This document shows, in pieces, positions 35,208-43,626 of a stretch of 64,000 bases of DNA. The translations under genes were made by a program, and so were the position numbers. A model generated the notes under the pieces. That model was not told where the DNA came from. It saw nothing but the letters and a program-made list of their open reading frames with translations, and ran no database searches. The first letter of the stretch is position 1. Every line of letters begins with the position of its first letter. Source of the stretch: an uncultured Verrucomicrobiota bacterium (GTDB lineage Bacteria > Verrucomicrobiota > Verrucomicrobiia > Opitutales > Opitutaceae); assembly GCA_913058185.1 (NCBI GenBank), contig CAJXQX010000005.1, positions 1 through 64,000 of the forward strand. The letters run 5' to 3'.

Positions 35208-35900
35208 TCAAACTTTCATAGCGGGGTAGTGACGAGCGAGTCGCCGAGGATCGGCCCCGGCGAGAAACCGCAAGAGCAAGAAACTATTGCGGATTTGCTG
35301 CCGCAATGGGCCGTGGCGTCTAAACCTGCGGGCGGAGGTTAATACCTTGGCCGGTAGCACATCGATCCGACCCTGCCGTCGAGCCCGACGGATCAGATCC
35401 ACATCCTCAAACAACGGCCACGATTGAAAGCCTCCCAGCGATGTATAAAAATCGCGCCGAATCAAAATGCCTTGATCGCCAAATCGGGTGAAGACCGAAT
35501 CGTAACGCGTCCACCACGAGGAAAAACGCAGCAATAAGGTTGGTGCATCAAAGCTAATTTGGAACATCGCGACGCTCCCTTGAGGTTGCGCGAGATATGC
35601 CTTGGCCGCCTCCGCAGCCTCATCGGTCAGTCGAGTATCAGCATGAATGAATAGGATCCACTCACTCTCGGTGGCATGGGCTCCGGCCTTCAGTTGCACT
35701 CCCCGAGATCGCTCAGCCACAGGTATTACCGTTGCTCCCGCGGCCCGAGCTAGCGCGGAGGTTTCATCGGTGCTTTGACCATCCGCCACCATGACTTGGG
35801 CCGAAGGCCATATCGCGAGAATTCGACTCACGGCATCTGCGATTCGAGCAGATTCATTGAGTGCGGGAATAACCACGGATAACTGAGGCAAGGGCATCAT
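35208..35900 (-). CDS. TIGR04283-family glycosyltransferase (GT2)
   Basis: 230 residues. GT-A features are LSVVIPALNESARIADAV, the nucleotide-binding VMVADGQSTDETS, and the metal motif FIHADTRL (HxD). The C-terminal part (FEDVDLIRRARRQGRIDVL) carries the ED base. TIGR04283 proteins are annotated as arsenosugar-biosynthesis-associated, but no arsM or arsS gene is here, so the substrate is uncertain. It starts within the stop of the DUF3047 gene (ATGA). Confidence 0.87.
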   Translation of the reverse strand: MMPLPQLSVVIPALNESARIADAVSRILAIWPSAQVMVADGQSTDETSALARAAGATVIPVAERSRGVQLKAGAHATESEWILFIHADTRLTDEAAEAAKAYLAQPQGSVAMFQISFDAPTLLLRFSSWWTRYDSVFTRFGDQGILIRRDFYTSLGGFQSWPLFEDVDLIRRARRQGRIDVLPAKVLTSARRFRRHGPLRQQIRNSFLLLRFLAGADPRRLARHYPAMKV

Positions 35901-36592
35901 GGATCGGAGTCCGCGGGAGCCGGACTTATTTCCAGAAACATTTCCGCGAAGTCTGCTTCGGCTCGGCCGCCGGAATTATCCGAGTCCACCATGATTGCCA
36001 CCCCAGAGATCTTCGTAGGGGGTTCACCGAATATTTTTTCGTAGTAGGCTAGAACGTCGCGGCGTTCACTTTGCCAAATATTGGCCTGCGGCTCATGGGA
36101 ATTCGTGCGCAATACCAGGTGAGAAACATGGCGAGTATACGGGCTGGGAAATGTCCCTCCGACTGGTTCCTTCGTCGCCCAAACATAATTAATCGCCCGC
36201 GTGCGAGTCGGGATTAACGAGGTCTCGAAAACCACAAACACTCGAGCGGCGAAATCATCCCCTGCTTTCGTCCGCTCCGCGATTTCGCCCGGAAGCGCTC
36301 CCCTCGACCTCCACCGCCATCTCAACACCATCTTCGTGGGGTTCATGACTTCAAGATCACGCAATAAGGCGCAACTAGTATCCTCACTTCGGCCCGTTAT
36401 CACCCAACGGTTTCCCTCCGCCTTCACCCCATATTCGGTTGCTGCAATAAATGGGAATCTTTGTTCACGCCAATTCTGGTGAAACTCCTTTTCGGATTCG
36501 CCAATCAGATTAATGGACGGCGGTTCTATTTTGCCGCCGTGGCTCAGCACTGAAGCCAGGATTGCGACCGAAAGAAAACCCGCACGTATCAT
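35897..36592 (-). CDS. DUF3047 protein starting inside the sdh terminator
   Basis: 231 residues with a short signal peptide (FLSVAILASVLSHGG). Domain blocks are LVLRWRWRSRGALPG-type (here MVLRWRWRSRGALPG), DDFAARVFVVFE, NYVWATKEPVGGTFPSPYT and ISGVAIMVDSDNSGGRAEADF, as in DUF3047 jelly-roll-like envelope proteins. The function is unknown. The ATG at 36592 lies in the loop of a hairpin that looks like the sdh terminator, so no leader is available for a standard ribosome-binding site. Confidence 0.83.
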   Translation of the reverse strand: MIRAGFLSVAILASVLSHGGKIEPPSINLIGESEKEFHQNWREQRFPFIAATEYGVKAEGNRWVITGRSEDTSCALLRDLEVMNPTKMVLRWRWRSRGALPGEIAERTKAGDDFAARVFVVFETSLIPTRTRAINYVWATKEPVGGTFPSPYTRHVSHLVLRTNSHEPQANIWQSERRDVLAYYEKIFGEPPTKISGVAIMVDSDNSGGRAEADFAEMFLEISPAPADSDP

Positions 36593-36600
36593 CGTGCGGG
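36570..36600 (-). terminator. sdhCAB terminator containing the DUF3047 start codon
   Basis: On the minus strand CCCGCACG, loop ATGATA, CGTGCGGG, then TTTTCTTTC form an intrinsic terminator, 46 bp after the sdhB stop. The ATG of the next gene is in the loop; the 3' arm and T-tract encode its residues 3-8 (RAGFLS). Confidence 0.75.
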
Positions 36601-36646
36601 CAATCTTCGTAAAAATGCGTAAGAGACAAGTCGATCAGGCGGAACT

Positions 36647-37432
36647 CTAAGGCTTAAAGGCCGACCGCACCGTGGCGCCGATATATTCTTTGTTCAGCTT
36701 GGCGATAAAATCGTGGCTGATGAGCTTCGGACAGGCGGCGGAACATTCGTATTGGTTGGAGCAATTGCCAAATCCAAGTTCGTCCATTTTCGCGACCATG
36801 TTGAGCACGCGGGAATCACGCTCGGGCTGCCCTTGCGGCAGCAATGCGAATTGGGAAACCTTGGCACCCACGAACAACATCGCGGAGGAGTTCTTACAGG
36901 CCGCGACACAGGCACCGCAGCCGATGCAGGCTGCCGCATCCATGGCGAGGTCAGCGTGTTCCTTGGGAATCGGATTGGCGTTGGCGTCACAAGCCGAACC
37001 CGTGCGCACGCTAATGAATCCGCCCGCCTGTTGAATCGTATCAAACGAGGAGCGATCCGTAATAAGATCCTTTTGGATCGGAAACGGCTCGGCCCGGTAA
37101 GGTTCGACGACGATCACGTCACCATCTTTGAAACTACGAACGTAGGTCTGGCAGGAGGCGATCCCGTCATGCGGGCCATGCGGCTTGCCATCGATGACGA
37201 GTGAACACGTGCCACAGATGCCTTCACGACAATCGTGGGCGAATGCAATGGGCTCTTCGTTGCGGCGTTCGAGATCGTCGTTGATCACATCGAGCAACTC
37301 GAGGAACGACATGTTCGGGTTCAGATCCGTAGCCTTGTAATTAACAAAACTGCCCTCGGCTTGAGGACCCGCTTGGCGCCATACGCGCAAGGTCAGGGAA
37401 ATGTTTTTGGTGGAGGAGGTGTCAGCGACCAT
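36647..37432 (-). CDS. sdhB: Succinate dehydrogenase/fumarate reductase iron-sulfur subunit
   Basis: 261 residues. The [2Fe-2S] ligands are in HDCREGICGTCSLVIDGKPHG; CIGCGACVAACKNS and CSNQYECSAACPK provide the [4Fe-4S] and [3Fe-4S] ligands. The layout is that of the Bacteroidetes/Chlorobi and delta-type enzymes. It passes electrons from SdhA to the membrane subunit. The gene is last in sdhCAB but is separated from sdhA by a 417-bp inverted-repeat cassette. Confidence 0.96.
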   Translation of the reverse strand: MVADTSSTKNISLTLRVWRQAGPQAEGSFVNYKATDLNPNMSFLELLDVINDDLERRNEEPIAFAHDCREGICGTCSLVIDGKPHGPHDGIASCQTYVRSFKDGDVIVVEPYRAEPFPIQKDLITDRSSFDTIQQAGGFISVRTGSACDANANPIPKEHADLAMDAAACIGCGACVAACKNSSAMLFVGAKVSQFALLPQGQPERDSRVLNMVAKMDELGFGNCSNQYECSAACPKLISHDFIAKLNKEYIGATVRSAFKP

Positions 37433-37445
37433 GATTTTAAAGTGG

Positions 37446-37461
37446 GATTTACGAATTACGA
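37446..37461 (+). repeat. Left terminal inverted repeat of the cassette
   Basis: GATTTACGAATTACGA pairs perfectly with 37847-37862. It continues inward with TTTACGA, giving three heptamer units. The stop codon of the enclosed gene (37458-37456) lies inside it. Confidence 0.85.
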
Positions 37462-37814
37462 TTTACGATTGGCTCGCGAAGTTCGTATCGCGGCTACGAC
37501 GATTGAAAGGAGTTCGTTGGCTTCTTGGAAGAGAAGTCGGACCTTCGAATTGGGGACTAGTTTGGCCGCGACGATTAATTCCATCCAATAAATGGTTTCG
37601 TCGCATTCCTCTTCTACTATTTTGAGTTTGTTGATGAAATCTGCTTTGGATTTCGCTCGGCAAGCAGCCCGATAATTTGCTCCCACGGAAGTGCCACATC
37701 GAAGCAGTTGCCTCCCCAACACCGATCCGGTCGTGCCCGCTGGCAACGCTTCCACGAGACGAAGACCCGTAGAGCAAACTCCTGAGTTCGTCGTATCATC
37801 TCGTCCTTGGTCAT
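37456..37814 (-). pseudogene. Four-helix-bundle (S23/IVS, Avd-related) protein gene with 1-nt frameshift
   Basis: The N-terminus MTKDEMIRRTQEFALRV begins at ATG 37814. The body, LRLVEALPAGTTGSVLGRQL, SVGANYRAACRAKSKADFI and EEECDETIYWMEL, is in another frame. Adding one G (plus strand) beside 37764 joins them as ...ALRV-LRLVEALP..., a normal 119-residue protein of the family. Members form small helical bundles; they occur in 23S rRNA intervening sequences, as stand-alone genes, and as the Avd partner of diversity-generating retroelements. The function in this setting is unknown. The C-terminal residues ANRKS and the stop are encoded by the terminal repeat. Confidence 0.85.
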
Positions 37815-37846
37815 GCATTTGCCTCAAAGAAATCGTCATTCGTAAT

Positions 37847-37862
37847 TCGTAATTCGTAAATC
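37847..37862 (-). repeat. Right terminal inverted repeat of the cassette
   Basis: TCGTAATTCGTAAATC is the exact reverse complement of 37446-37461. Further CGTAATT and CGTCATT units extend inward to about 37833. Confidence 0.85.
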
Positions 37863-37870
37863 TCGCAGAG

Positions 37871-39793
37871 CTATTTATAGCTTCTTGTGCTCATTTTGAC
37901 GGTCTCGTAGTTGAGATCCTCGGTGAGTCGGTTCGGGACGGTGCCCTCACCTTGATATTCCCAGGCGGCGACGTGGGCGAAATTCTCATCGTCGCGGAGA
38001 CATTCGCCGTCCGGATGTTGATACTCTTCACGGAAGTGTCCGCCACAACTCTCCTCACGGGTGAGGGCGTCACGGCACATCAGTTCGCCAAGTTCAAGGA
38101 AGTCGGCGAGGCGGCCCGCCTTCTCCAGGGCTTGATTGAGTGATTTGTCAGAACCGGGGACATTGACGTTGGCCCAGAACTCTTCGCGTAAAGCGGGGAT
38201 GAGTTTGAGCGCTTCTTCCAGACCTTCCTTGGTCCGAGCCATGCCACAATGGTCCCACATGATCTTGCCGAGGCGTTTGTGGAAATGGGCGACGGTTTCT
38301 TTACCTCTGGTGTTGAGCAGACGCTGGGTCATTTCGTTCACCTTGTCGGTTGCTTCCTTGAAGGCCGGATCATCGGTTGAAGGCGTCGATCCCGGCTTTT
38401 GCGTCGCAAGGTAGTTTCCGACGGTGTAAGGCGCGACGAAATATCCGTCGGCGAGTCCCTGCATCAACGCGGAGGCACCGAGGCGATTGGCCCCATGATC
38501 GGAGAAATTGGCTTCACCGAGCACGAACAGTCCCGGGACATTGGACATGAGGTTATAGTCCACCCAGAGGCCACCCATCGTATAGTGAACGGCCGGGAAG
38601 ATGCGCATCGGCGTCTCGTAGGCGGACTCATTGGTGATCTCTTTGTAGATATCGAAGAGGTTGCCGTAGCGGGTACGAACCGTATCCGCGCCGAGGCGAT
38701 TGATCGCATCACTGAAATCGAGATAAACACCGAGCTTAGTCGGACCGACGCCGCGACCTTCATCGCACATGCGTTTGGCCGCCCGGGAGGCGACATCGCG
38801 CGGAGCCAGATTTCCGAAACTCGGATAGATCCGCTCGAGGTAATAATCCCGATCTTCCTCTGGAATGTCATTGGGATCCTTTTCGCAGTCTACGGCCTTC
38901 TTGGGCACCCAGATACGTCCGTCGTTGCGTAACGACTCCGACATGAGAGTGAGTTTTGACTGATAGTCGCCCGAAACCGGAATGCAGGTCGGATGGATCT
39001 GGGTGTAACACGGGTTGGCGAAACAAGCGCCCTTCTTGTAAGCCCGCCATGCGGCGGTCGCATTGGAATTACGCGCGTAGGTAGAGAGGTTAAACACGTT
39101 GCCGTATCCGCCGGTCGCCATGACCACACAATCAGCGGCGTGCTTCGTGACTTCGCCGGTGATGAGGTCCCGCACGATAATGCCCTTGGCTTGGCCATCA
39201 ACGAGGACCAGCTCGAGCATCTCGGAATTGGCGTGAAGCTTCACCCCACCCGATCCGATCATTTTCGACAGGGCGGAGTAAGCGCCAAGGAGGAGCTGTT
39301 GGCCGGTTTGACCGCGGGCGTAAAAGGTGCGCGAGACCTGAGCGCCACCAAAAGAACGATTCGCGAGTAGTCCGCCGTATTCACGGGCGAACGGCACGCC
39401 TTGGGCGACGCACTGGTCAATGATATTGGCAGATACCTCGGCCAAGCGATGGACGTTGGATTCGCGGGAGCGGTAGTCGCCTCCTTTAACCGTGTCATAA
39501 AACAAACGATAAACGCTGTCGCCGTCGTTCTGGTAATTTTTCGCGGCATTGATACCGCCCTGGGCAGCAATGGAGTGAGCGCGACGCGGGCTATCGTGAA
39601 AGACGAAACAGTCTACTCGGTATCCCAGTTCCGCCATAGTGGCTGCGGTGGAACCGCCCGCCAAACCAGCGCCAACAACGATTACCTTATATTTTCGCTT
39701 ATTGGCGGGATTGACCAACTTCATGTTGGCTTTGTAGGTGCTCCACTTCTCCGGGAGATCTCCCGGAGGAATATTCGAATTTAGAGTGGCCAT
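37871..39793 (-). CDS. sdhA: Succinate dehydrogenase/fumarate reductase flavoprotein subunit
   Basis: 640 residues. The FAD-binding [20 protein letters not shown] and the [15 protein letters not shown] block, with the histidine that binds FAD covalently, are intact. HPTCIP and the catalytic-arginine region [14 protein letters not shown] are present, then [26 protein letters not shown]. It oxidises succinate to fumarate. The gene starts 12 bp after sdhC and ends 8 bp before the inserted cassette. Confidence 0.97.
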   Translation of the reverse strand: MATLNSNIPPGDLPEKWSTYKANMKLVNPANKRKYKVIVVGAGLAGGSTAATMAELGYRVDCFVFHDSPRRAHSIAAQGGINAAKNYQNDGDSVYRLFYDTVKGGDYRSRESNVHRLAEVSANIIDQCVAQGVPFAREYGGLLANRSFGGAQVSRTFYARGQTGQQLLLGAYSALSKMIGSGGVKLHANSEMLELVLVDGQAKGIIVRDLITGEVTKHAADCVVMATGGYGNVFNLSTYARNSNATAAWRAYKKGACFANPCYTQIHPTCIPVSGDYQSKLTLMSESLRNDGRIWVPKKAVDCEKDPNDIPEEDRDYYLERIYPSFGNLAPRDVASRAAKRMCDEGRGVGPTKLGVYLDFSDAINRLGADTVRTRYGNLFDIYKEITNESAYETPMRIFPAVHYTMGGLWVDYNLMSNVPGLFVLGEANFSDHGANRLGASALMQGLADGYFVAPYTVGNYLATQKPGSTPSTDDPAFKEATDKVNEMTQRLLNTRGKETVAHFHKRLGKIMWDHCGMARTKEGLEEALKLIPALREEFWANVNVPGSDKSLNQALEKAGRLADFLELGELMCRDALTREESCGGHFREEYQHPDGECLRDDENFAHVAAWEYQGEGTVPNRLTEDLNYETVKMSTRSYK

Positions 39794-39805
39794 ATCAGAA
39801 ATACG

Positions 39806-40588
39806 TTAGCGTTGCGCAATGAGTTCGGCGGCAGCAGCAGTGCCAGCGGCAGGTTCAACCAGTCCGGTGAGGATGGCCCCAGGGATCGCCAAGTTTCCGA
39901 GGAAATACAGCAGGCAGAAGACCGCGACGACGCGGCGAAGACCGATCTCCCACTTACCATTACGCCACCCGAAGGTTTGAAAAAGCGACTCGGTCCCGTG
40001 CCACAGGTGAACACTGAGAAGTCCCACCGCGACGATGTAGAACAAGGAAACGAGAGGATTCGCAAAACCAAGGAACACCATCGAATAAACGTCGTGAACT
40101 TCGGTGCCGGCGGTCGCGAGGGGGATACCAAACTCACGCACATCGTGCTGCAAGATGACTGGATCCAAGGTTCCTTTGAAGGTTTCAGACCCCGTAAAGC
40201 CCAAGGTAAAGTGCGCCAAGTGATAAAGGATGAAGGCGAGGACCACGAACCCGCTCATGCGCATGTAGCGCGAAGCAATCGAAGCACGTAGCCATTTTTT
40301 GACGCCATAGGAAACAGAGCCTTGAGCCGTGCGGCTTTCGATCGTGAGGACGACGGCGGCCCAAATATGAATCGCCACACAAGCCAGTAGAAATAGCCGG
40401 ATCCCCCACAAAGCGGGACCGAGTCCCTGCACAAAGTGAGCGTAGCCGTTAATCTGATCCGGGTGCGCGAAAATCTGTAGATTGCCAACGAGATGACCGG
40501 TAACAAAACCGACTAGGACCAATCCAGTGATCGCCATCAGAAATTTTCGGCCGATGGAGGAGGTAAACAGGTTGCGAAACAGGTTCAT
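39806..40588 (-). CDS. sdhC: Succinate dehydrogenase cytochrome b558 subunit
   Basis: 260 residues from ATG 40588; longer upstream frames lack hydrophobic or family features. Five membrane helices and histidines placed as in the b558 type that binds two haems (VTGHLVGNLQIFAH, AIHIWAAVVL, YHLAHFTLGF, LLSVHLWHGTESLFQTFGW) indicate a single-subunit anchor, so no sdhD is expected. It passes electrons to quinone (menaquinone is common in this type). It is the first gene of sdhCAB. Confidence 0.93.
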   Translation of the reverse strand: MNLFRNLFTSSIGRKFLMAITGLVLVGFVTGHLVGNLQIFAHPDQINGYAHFVQGLGPALWGIRLFLLACVAIHIWAAVVLTIESRTAQGSVSYGVKKWLRASIASRYMRMSGFVVLAFILYHLAHFTLGFTGSETFKGTLDPVILQHDVREFGIPLATAGTEVHDVYSMVFLGFANPLVSLFYIVAVGLLSVHLWHGTESLFQTFGWRNGKWEIGLRRVVAVFCLLYFLGNLAIPGAILTGLVEPAAGTAAAAELIAQR

Positions 40589-40770
40589 CGCAAAAGGTGT
40601 AAAAAGTAGAGAAAGTCTAGCCCAACGAGGCCGACAAGAGAGCGAGCAATCTGGAAGCCCCCCCTCCCGATGTAAACGAATCAACCCCGAGAAAGACTGC
40701 CTATAAGGCTTGCTGTCATAGCAGAGTAGATACCACCGAGTGGGATAACCTACCCTCACCCCGCAACGGA

Positions 40771-42024
40771 TCACTCAACGAGTGGCTTGAGCAGAGCAAA
40801 TTTGCCACTGGCCGCCGGGGGAATATGTCGACGTCGGAAAGCAACCACGCGCGCTTGATCGCCCAAAACTGCCGCAATCGCATCGGTCATTCCGGCAGGA
40901 GCCGTATGCTCTGCGACATAATGAAAATCCCAGCGGTCGGGTTTGCTTTGAATCAGCGAGTAGTGCCAGCACGTGAAGTCTGTCGGCATGGCTTCATCCA
41001 CGTCAGTCGGCGAGACGAGGGATCCATCGGCGCGGAAGTGTAAACCGGACTCGCGACCGAGCACTCGGAAACCATGGGCGCGTTTCTGCACGATATCGCC
41101 GGTGTGGTAGCGCAATAGAGGCATGGCCTCGCGACCACGGGTCGTGACGATTATCTGGAATGTATCCTCTAATCCGCGATAAGGCACGAGTTCGATGAAA
41201 GCATTCGAATCGATCGATTGGGAATTGTCCGCGAAGGCATCACCGACAAACAAGTACCCCGCCTCCGTCGATCCATAGAGATCGACTTGCGGAGCATCGA
41301 TGACCTCAGCGAAACGGCGGCTATGCTGCAGACTCGCTTTGCCGTAAGTCAGGATCACCGCTTTGACGCTTGGCACTTCGACTTTTCGGCGAGCCAGAGC
41401 CCGGGCCAGCAAGGAAAGGTAAATCGGCTCGCCTTCGATGATGTCCGGCTTGACGGCCTGAACCTCAGTGACGATGCGATCCCATTCCGCTTCCTGGAAG
41501 ACGAACGGATCACTGGTGAGATTGAGATAAACAGTGCCATCCAAGTAACGATTAGGAAATTCGTGATCCTCGTAGGGGCACAGATTACTGGAGCAACCCA
41601 CTGGGGCCAAAATACACTTGCGATGGGCTTGCCCGACGAACGGCTTCAAAATGGGTGAGGCTTCGTAGGCGCGGGCGGTTTGAGCATCCCACCAACCATC
41701 TTCCATGATCACGGTCATGGGACCGGAAGTCGTGCCAGACGTGCTCTCATACTCGAAGCGTTCCTCGGCTAAACCGCGTTCAATTTTGGTGTAGTCCTCA
41801 AAAAACGATTCGTGACCATGCTCAACAATGTCGCTTTTGGTTAGGCGCGGGATCTCAGCGTAACAGCTCCATTGCAGCGGTTCATTGTGTAACGGAAACC
41901 GTTTACCATACAAAGGACTGCGCTCGTAAATACGTCGTATCTCCTGCTCCAGCGGAGCGGGAATGATATCGGCTAAGGCTGATCCCTGGGTAGCGGGATC
42001 GTGGGCAAATTGCGGCGCGGACAT
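40771..42024 (-). CDS. Phenylacetate-CoA-ligase-like AMP-binding protein
   Basis: 417 residues from ATG 42024. The adenylate-forming P-loop is YESTSGTTSGPMTV. Motif A5 is visible as DLYGSTEAGYLFVG and motif A7 as LLRYHTGDIVQ, the arrangement of PaaK/CapK-type enzymes of the ANL superfamily. The N-terminal IYERSPLYGKRF is also typical. It should activate an aryl or acyl acid as the AMP ester, then the CoA thioester. No phenylacetate pathway genes adjoin, so the substrate is unknown. It lies upstream of sdhC with a 182-bp gap. Confidence 0.8.
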   Translation of the reverse strand: MSAPQFAHDPATQGSALADIIPAPLEQEIRRIYERSPLYGKRFPLHNEPLQWSCYAEIPRLTKSDIVEHGHESFFEDYTKIERGLAEERFEYESTSGTTSGPMTVIMEDGWWDAQTARAYEASPILKPFVGQAHRKCILAPVGCSSNLCPYEDHEFPNRYLDGTVYLNLTSDPFVFQEAEWDRIVTEVQAVKPDIIEGEPIYLSLLARALARRKVEVPSVKAVILTYGKASLQHSRRFAEVIDAPQVDLYGSTEAGYLFVGDAFADNSQSIDSNAFIELVPYRGLEDTFQIIVTTRGREAMPLLRYHTGDIVQKRAHGFRVLGRESGLHFRADGSLVSPTDVDEAMPTDFTCWHYSLIQSKPDRWDFHYVAEHTAPAGMTDAIAAVLGDQARVVAFRRRHIPPAASGKFALLKPLVE

Positions 42025-42062
42025 ACTCAAGATCGGTTAGGTAAGCTGCTCGGAGCCGCAAG

Positions 42063-42641
42063 TCAAACGGAGGGTCCATCACCACATCGCTGCCGCCACC
42101 ACGGCTCGAGCAGGAACAGCATGTTCAACATCAAGGCGTGGGTGATTTTTCCTTCTCGCGCCATGGTCAGCACCTCCGCCACCGGAGCGAGCGTGATGGA
42201 AAGTTCTTCATCGGCGTCCCAATCGGGTGCCGCGGTCAACTGCACGTCGGGCACGACGATCAGGTGAGCTCGGTTGCTCTGAATCGCGGGATTGGGATGC
42301 ACACTCCCTAAAACAACCGCATCGGAGCCACGATATCCGGTTTCCTCCGCCAATTCTCGAACCGCAGCGGCGGCGGGATCCTCTCCCGGCTCAATCACAC
42401 CACCCGGAAGTTCCAAGGAGAGTTGCTGCACTCCAAAACGAAACTGACTCACCAGCACCAACTCACCCTTCGGCGTGACGGGAGCCACCACCGCCCAGTC
42501 GGGGGCATCGATGACCAAGAACTCTTTCCCCGCTGCGCGAGACGGATGACGGAACTCACTCGCGCGCACAACGAAAACCCGGGTGTGTAGTAACTCTCGG
42601 CTGTTCAAACGCTGCCAGTCGGAAGGGCGATCGGAATTCAT
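42063..42641 (-). CDS. NUDIX hydrolase (ADP-ribose pyrophosphatase-like)
   Basis: 192 residues. The Nudix box GGVIEPGEDPAAAAVRELAE, with EETGY following, is complete (G-x5-E-x7-REuxEExGu). The N-terminal strand region (VFVVRASEFRHPSR, FLVIDAPDWAVVAPVT) is that of ADP-sugar pyrophosphatases. It probably cleaves ADP-ribose or related NDP-sugars. The ATG at 42641 lies just beyond the terminator of the LysM gene. Confidence 0.88.
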   Translation of the reverse strand: MNSDRPSDWQRLNSRELLHTRVFVVRASEFRHPSRAAGKEFLVIDAPDWAVVAPVTPKGELVLVSQFRFGVQQLSLELPGGVIEPGEDPAAAAVRELAEETGYRGSDAVVLGSVHPNPAIQSNRAHLIVVPDVQLTAAPDWDADEELSITLAPVAEVLTMAREGKITHALMLNMLFLLEPWWRQRCGDGPSV

Positions 42642-42649
42642 AGGGTGTG

Positions 42650-42688
42650 AAAACAAAATCGCCTCCCTACCAGAAACGGTGGGAGGCG
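42650..42688 (-). terminator. Terminator of the LysM protein gene
   Basis: CGCCTCCC (42660-42667) and GGGAGGCG (42681-42688), extended by ACC/GGT inside, give an 11-bp stem. On the minus strand ATTTTGTTTTC follows. It begins 24 bp after the LysM stop and ends 9 bp before the NUDIX ATG. Confidence 0.8.
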
Positions 42689-42712
42689 AAAAAATTAAAC
42701 TTCCAGCGGAGC

Positions 42713-43255
42713 TTAGTTGCCGGGGATATTCAGGACTTGGCCGATACCAATACGATTCCAGTTCACACCCGGGTTGGCGTTGAGTAGGGCATTGAGCGAG
42801 ATCCCAGCATTGCGAGCGATCTTCGAACCCGTATCTCCACCTTTAACCGTGTAGGTGCCGGCAGCGGTCGCCGGGGCAGAGGAGCCCGAGGAGCTTTCAG
42901 CCGGAGCCGAATTAGCCACTTGTTGAGCGGGTGCCGGTTGAGGATGCATCTCTTCAACAGAGGTGCGAAGTTCGGTGAACGCGTCGCTAAAACTCTTAAA
43001 AGCCGCGTTAGTCTCGCCGGCCACCTTATTGATGCGAGCCGTCGCTTCTACGGCGGAGGTCGATGTCTTGCGCAACTCGGTTTCGAGAGCGTCGACTCGA
43101 TCAGCCACGGCGGACTGTTCAGAAAGTGATTGGTTGATGTTTGAGACCTTCGCCAGCGCAACACCGCCGAGCACGCCGGCAATCAAGCCAACGATAAGAG
43201 CGAGGATGGGGAGGTAGCTGAAGGAGTCGTTGTTATCCGAAGAAATGGTATCCAT
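42713..43255 (-). CDS. Membrane-anchored LysM-domain protein
   Basis: 180 residues. One N-terminal helix (LPILALIVGLIAGVLGGVALA) anchors it. A coiled-coil-like region (VADRVDALETELRKTSTSAVEATARI) and a proline/serine/alanine linker follow, then a C-terminal LysM domain (YTVKGGDTGSKIARNAGISL, ending IGIGQVLNIPGN). LysM binds peptidoglycan N-acetylglucosamine, so this protein may tether the inner membrane to the cell wall. Its partner is unknown. It has its own terminator. Confidence 0.85.
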   Translation of the reverse strand: MDTISSDNNDSFSYLPILALIVGLIAGVLGGVALAKVSNINQSLSEQSAVADRVDALETELRKTSTSAVEATARINKVAGETNAAFKSFSDAFTELRTSVEEMHPQPAPAQQVANSAPAESSSGSSAPATAAGTYTVKGGDTGSKIARNAGISLNALLNANPGVNWNRIGIGQVLNIPGN

Positions 43256-43436
43256 GGCAATTTAGCGAAAACACGATTACGGCCTGACTTCCTCTCTAAG
43301 CAAGCCGGTAAATGCACTAGAGGCATGCAAACCAACATCAATTGCTCGAAAGAGTGCCCGATGCGATGAATTCTGGGCGGAATTGACCCCCACTTTCATT
43401 TCAGGGGTTCCAGCAGTCGATTGACTGCGTTCTCGA

Positions 43437-43513
<77 letters not shown>

Positions 43514-43626
43514 TAACTCGAAGATTTAACAAAGCCAGCTACTCAAACCCGACCTGTCAACTGCCACTTCCGAACTTTCTAAAAAAACAAATCCGATATC
43601 GATTCAGATATTCTCAACCAAAGTGA

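Larger units (their letters stand above)
37446..37862 (-). mobile_element. Inverted-repeat cassette carrying a four-helix-bundle gene, inserted between sdhA and sdhB
   Basis: Perfect 16-bp terminal inverted repeats (GATTTACGAATTACGA at 37446-37461, its complement at 37847-37862) bound a 417-bp unit containing only a four-helix-bundle gene. The ends consist of tandem 7-bp ATTACGA-like units, three on the left and four on the right. The sdhA-sdhB gap is 438 bp; without the cassette it would be 21 bp, a normal intra-operon spacing. No transposase is present and no obvious target duplication was seen. It resembles the intervening sequences of 23S rRNA genes, which encode the same protein family between inverted repeats. 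Confidence 0.75.
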
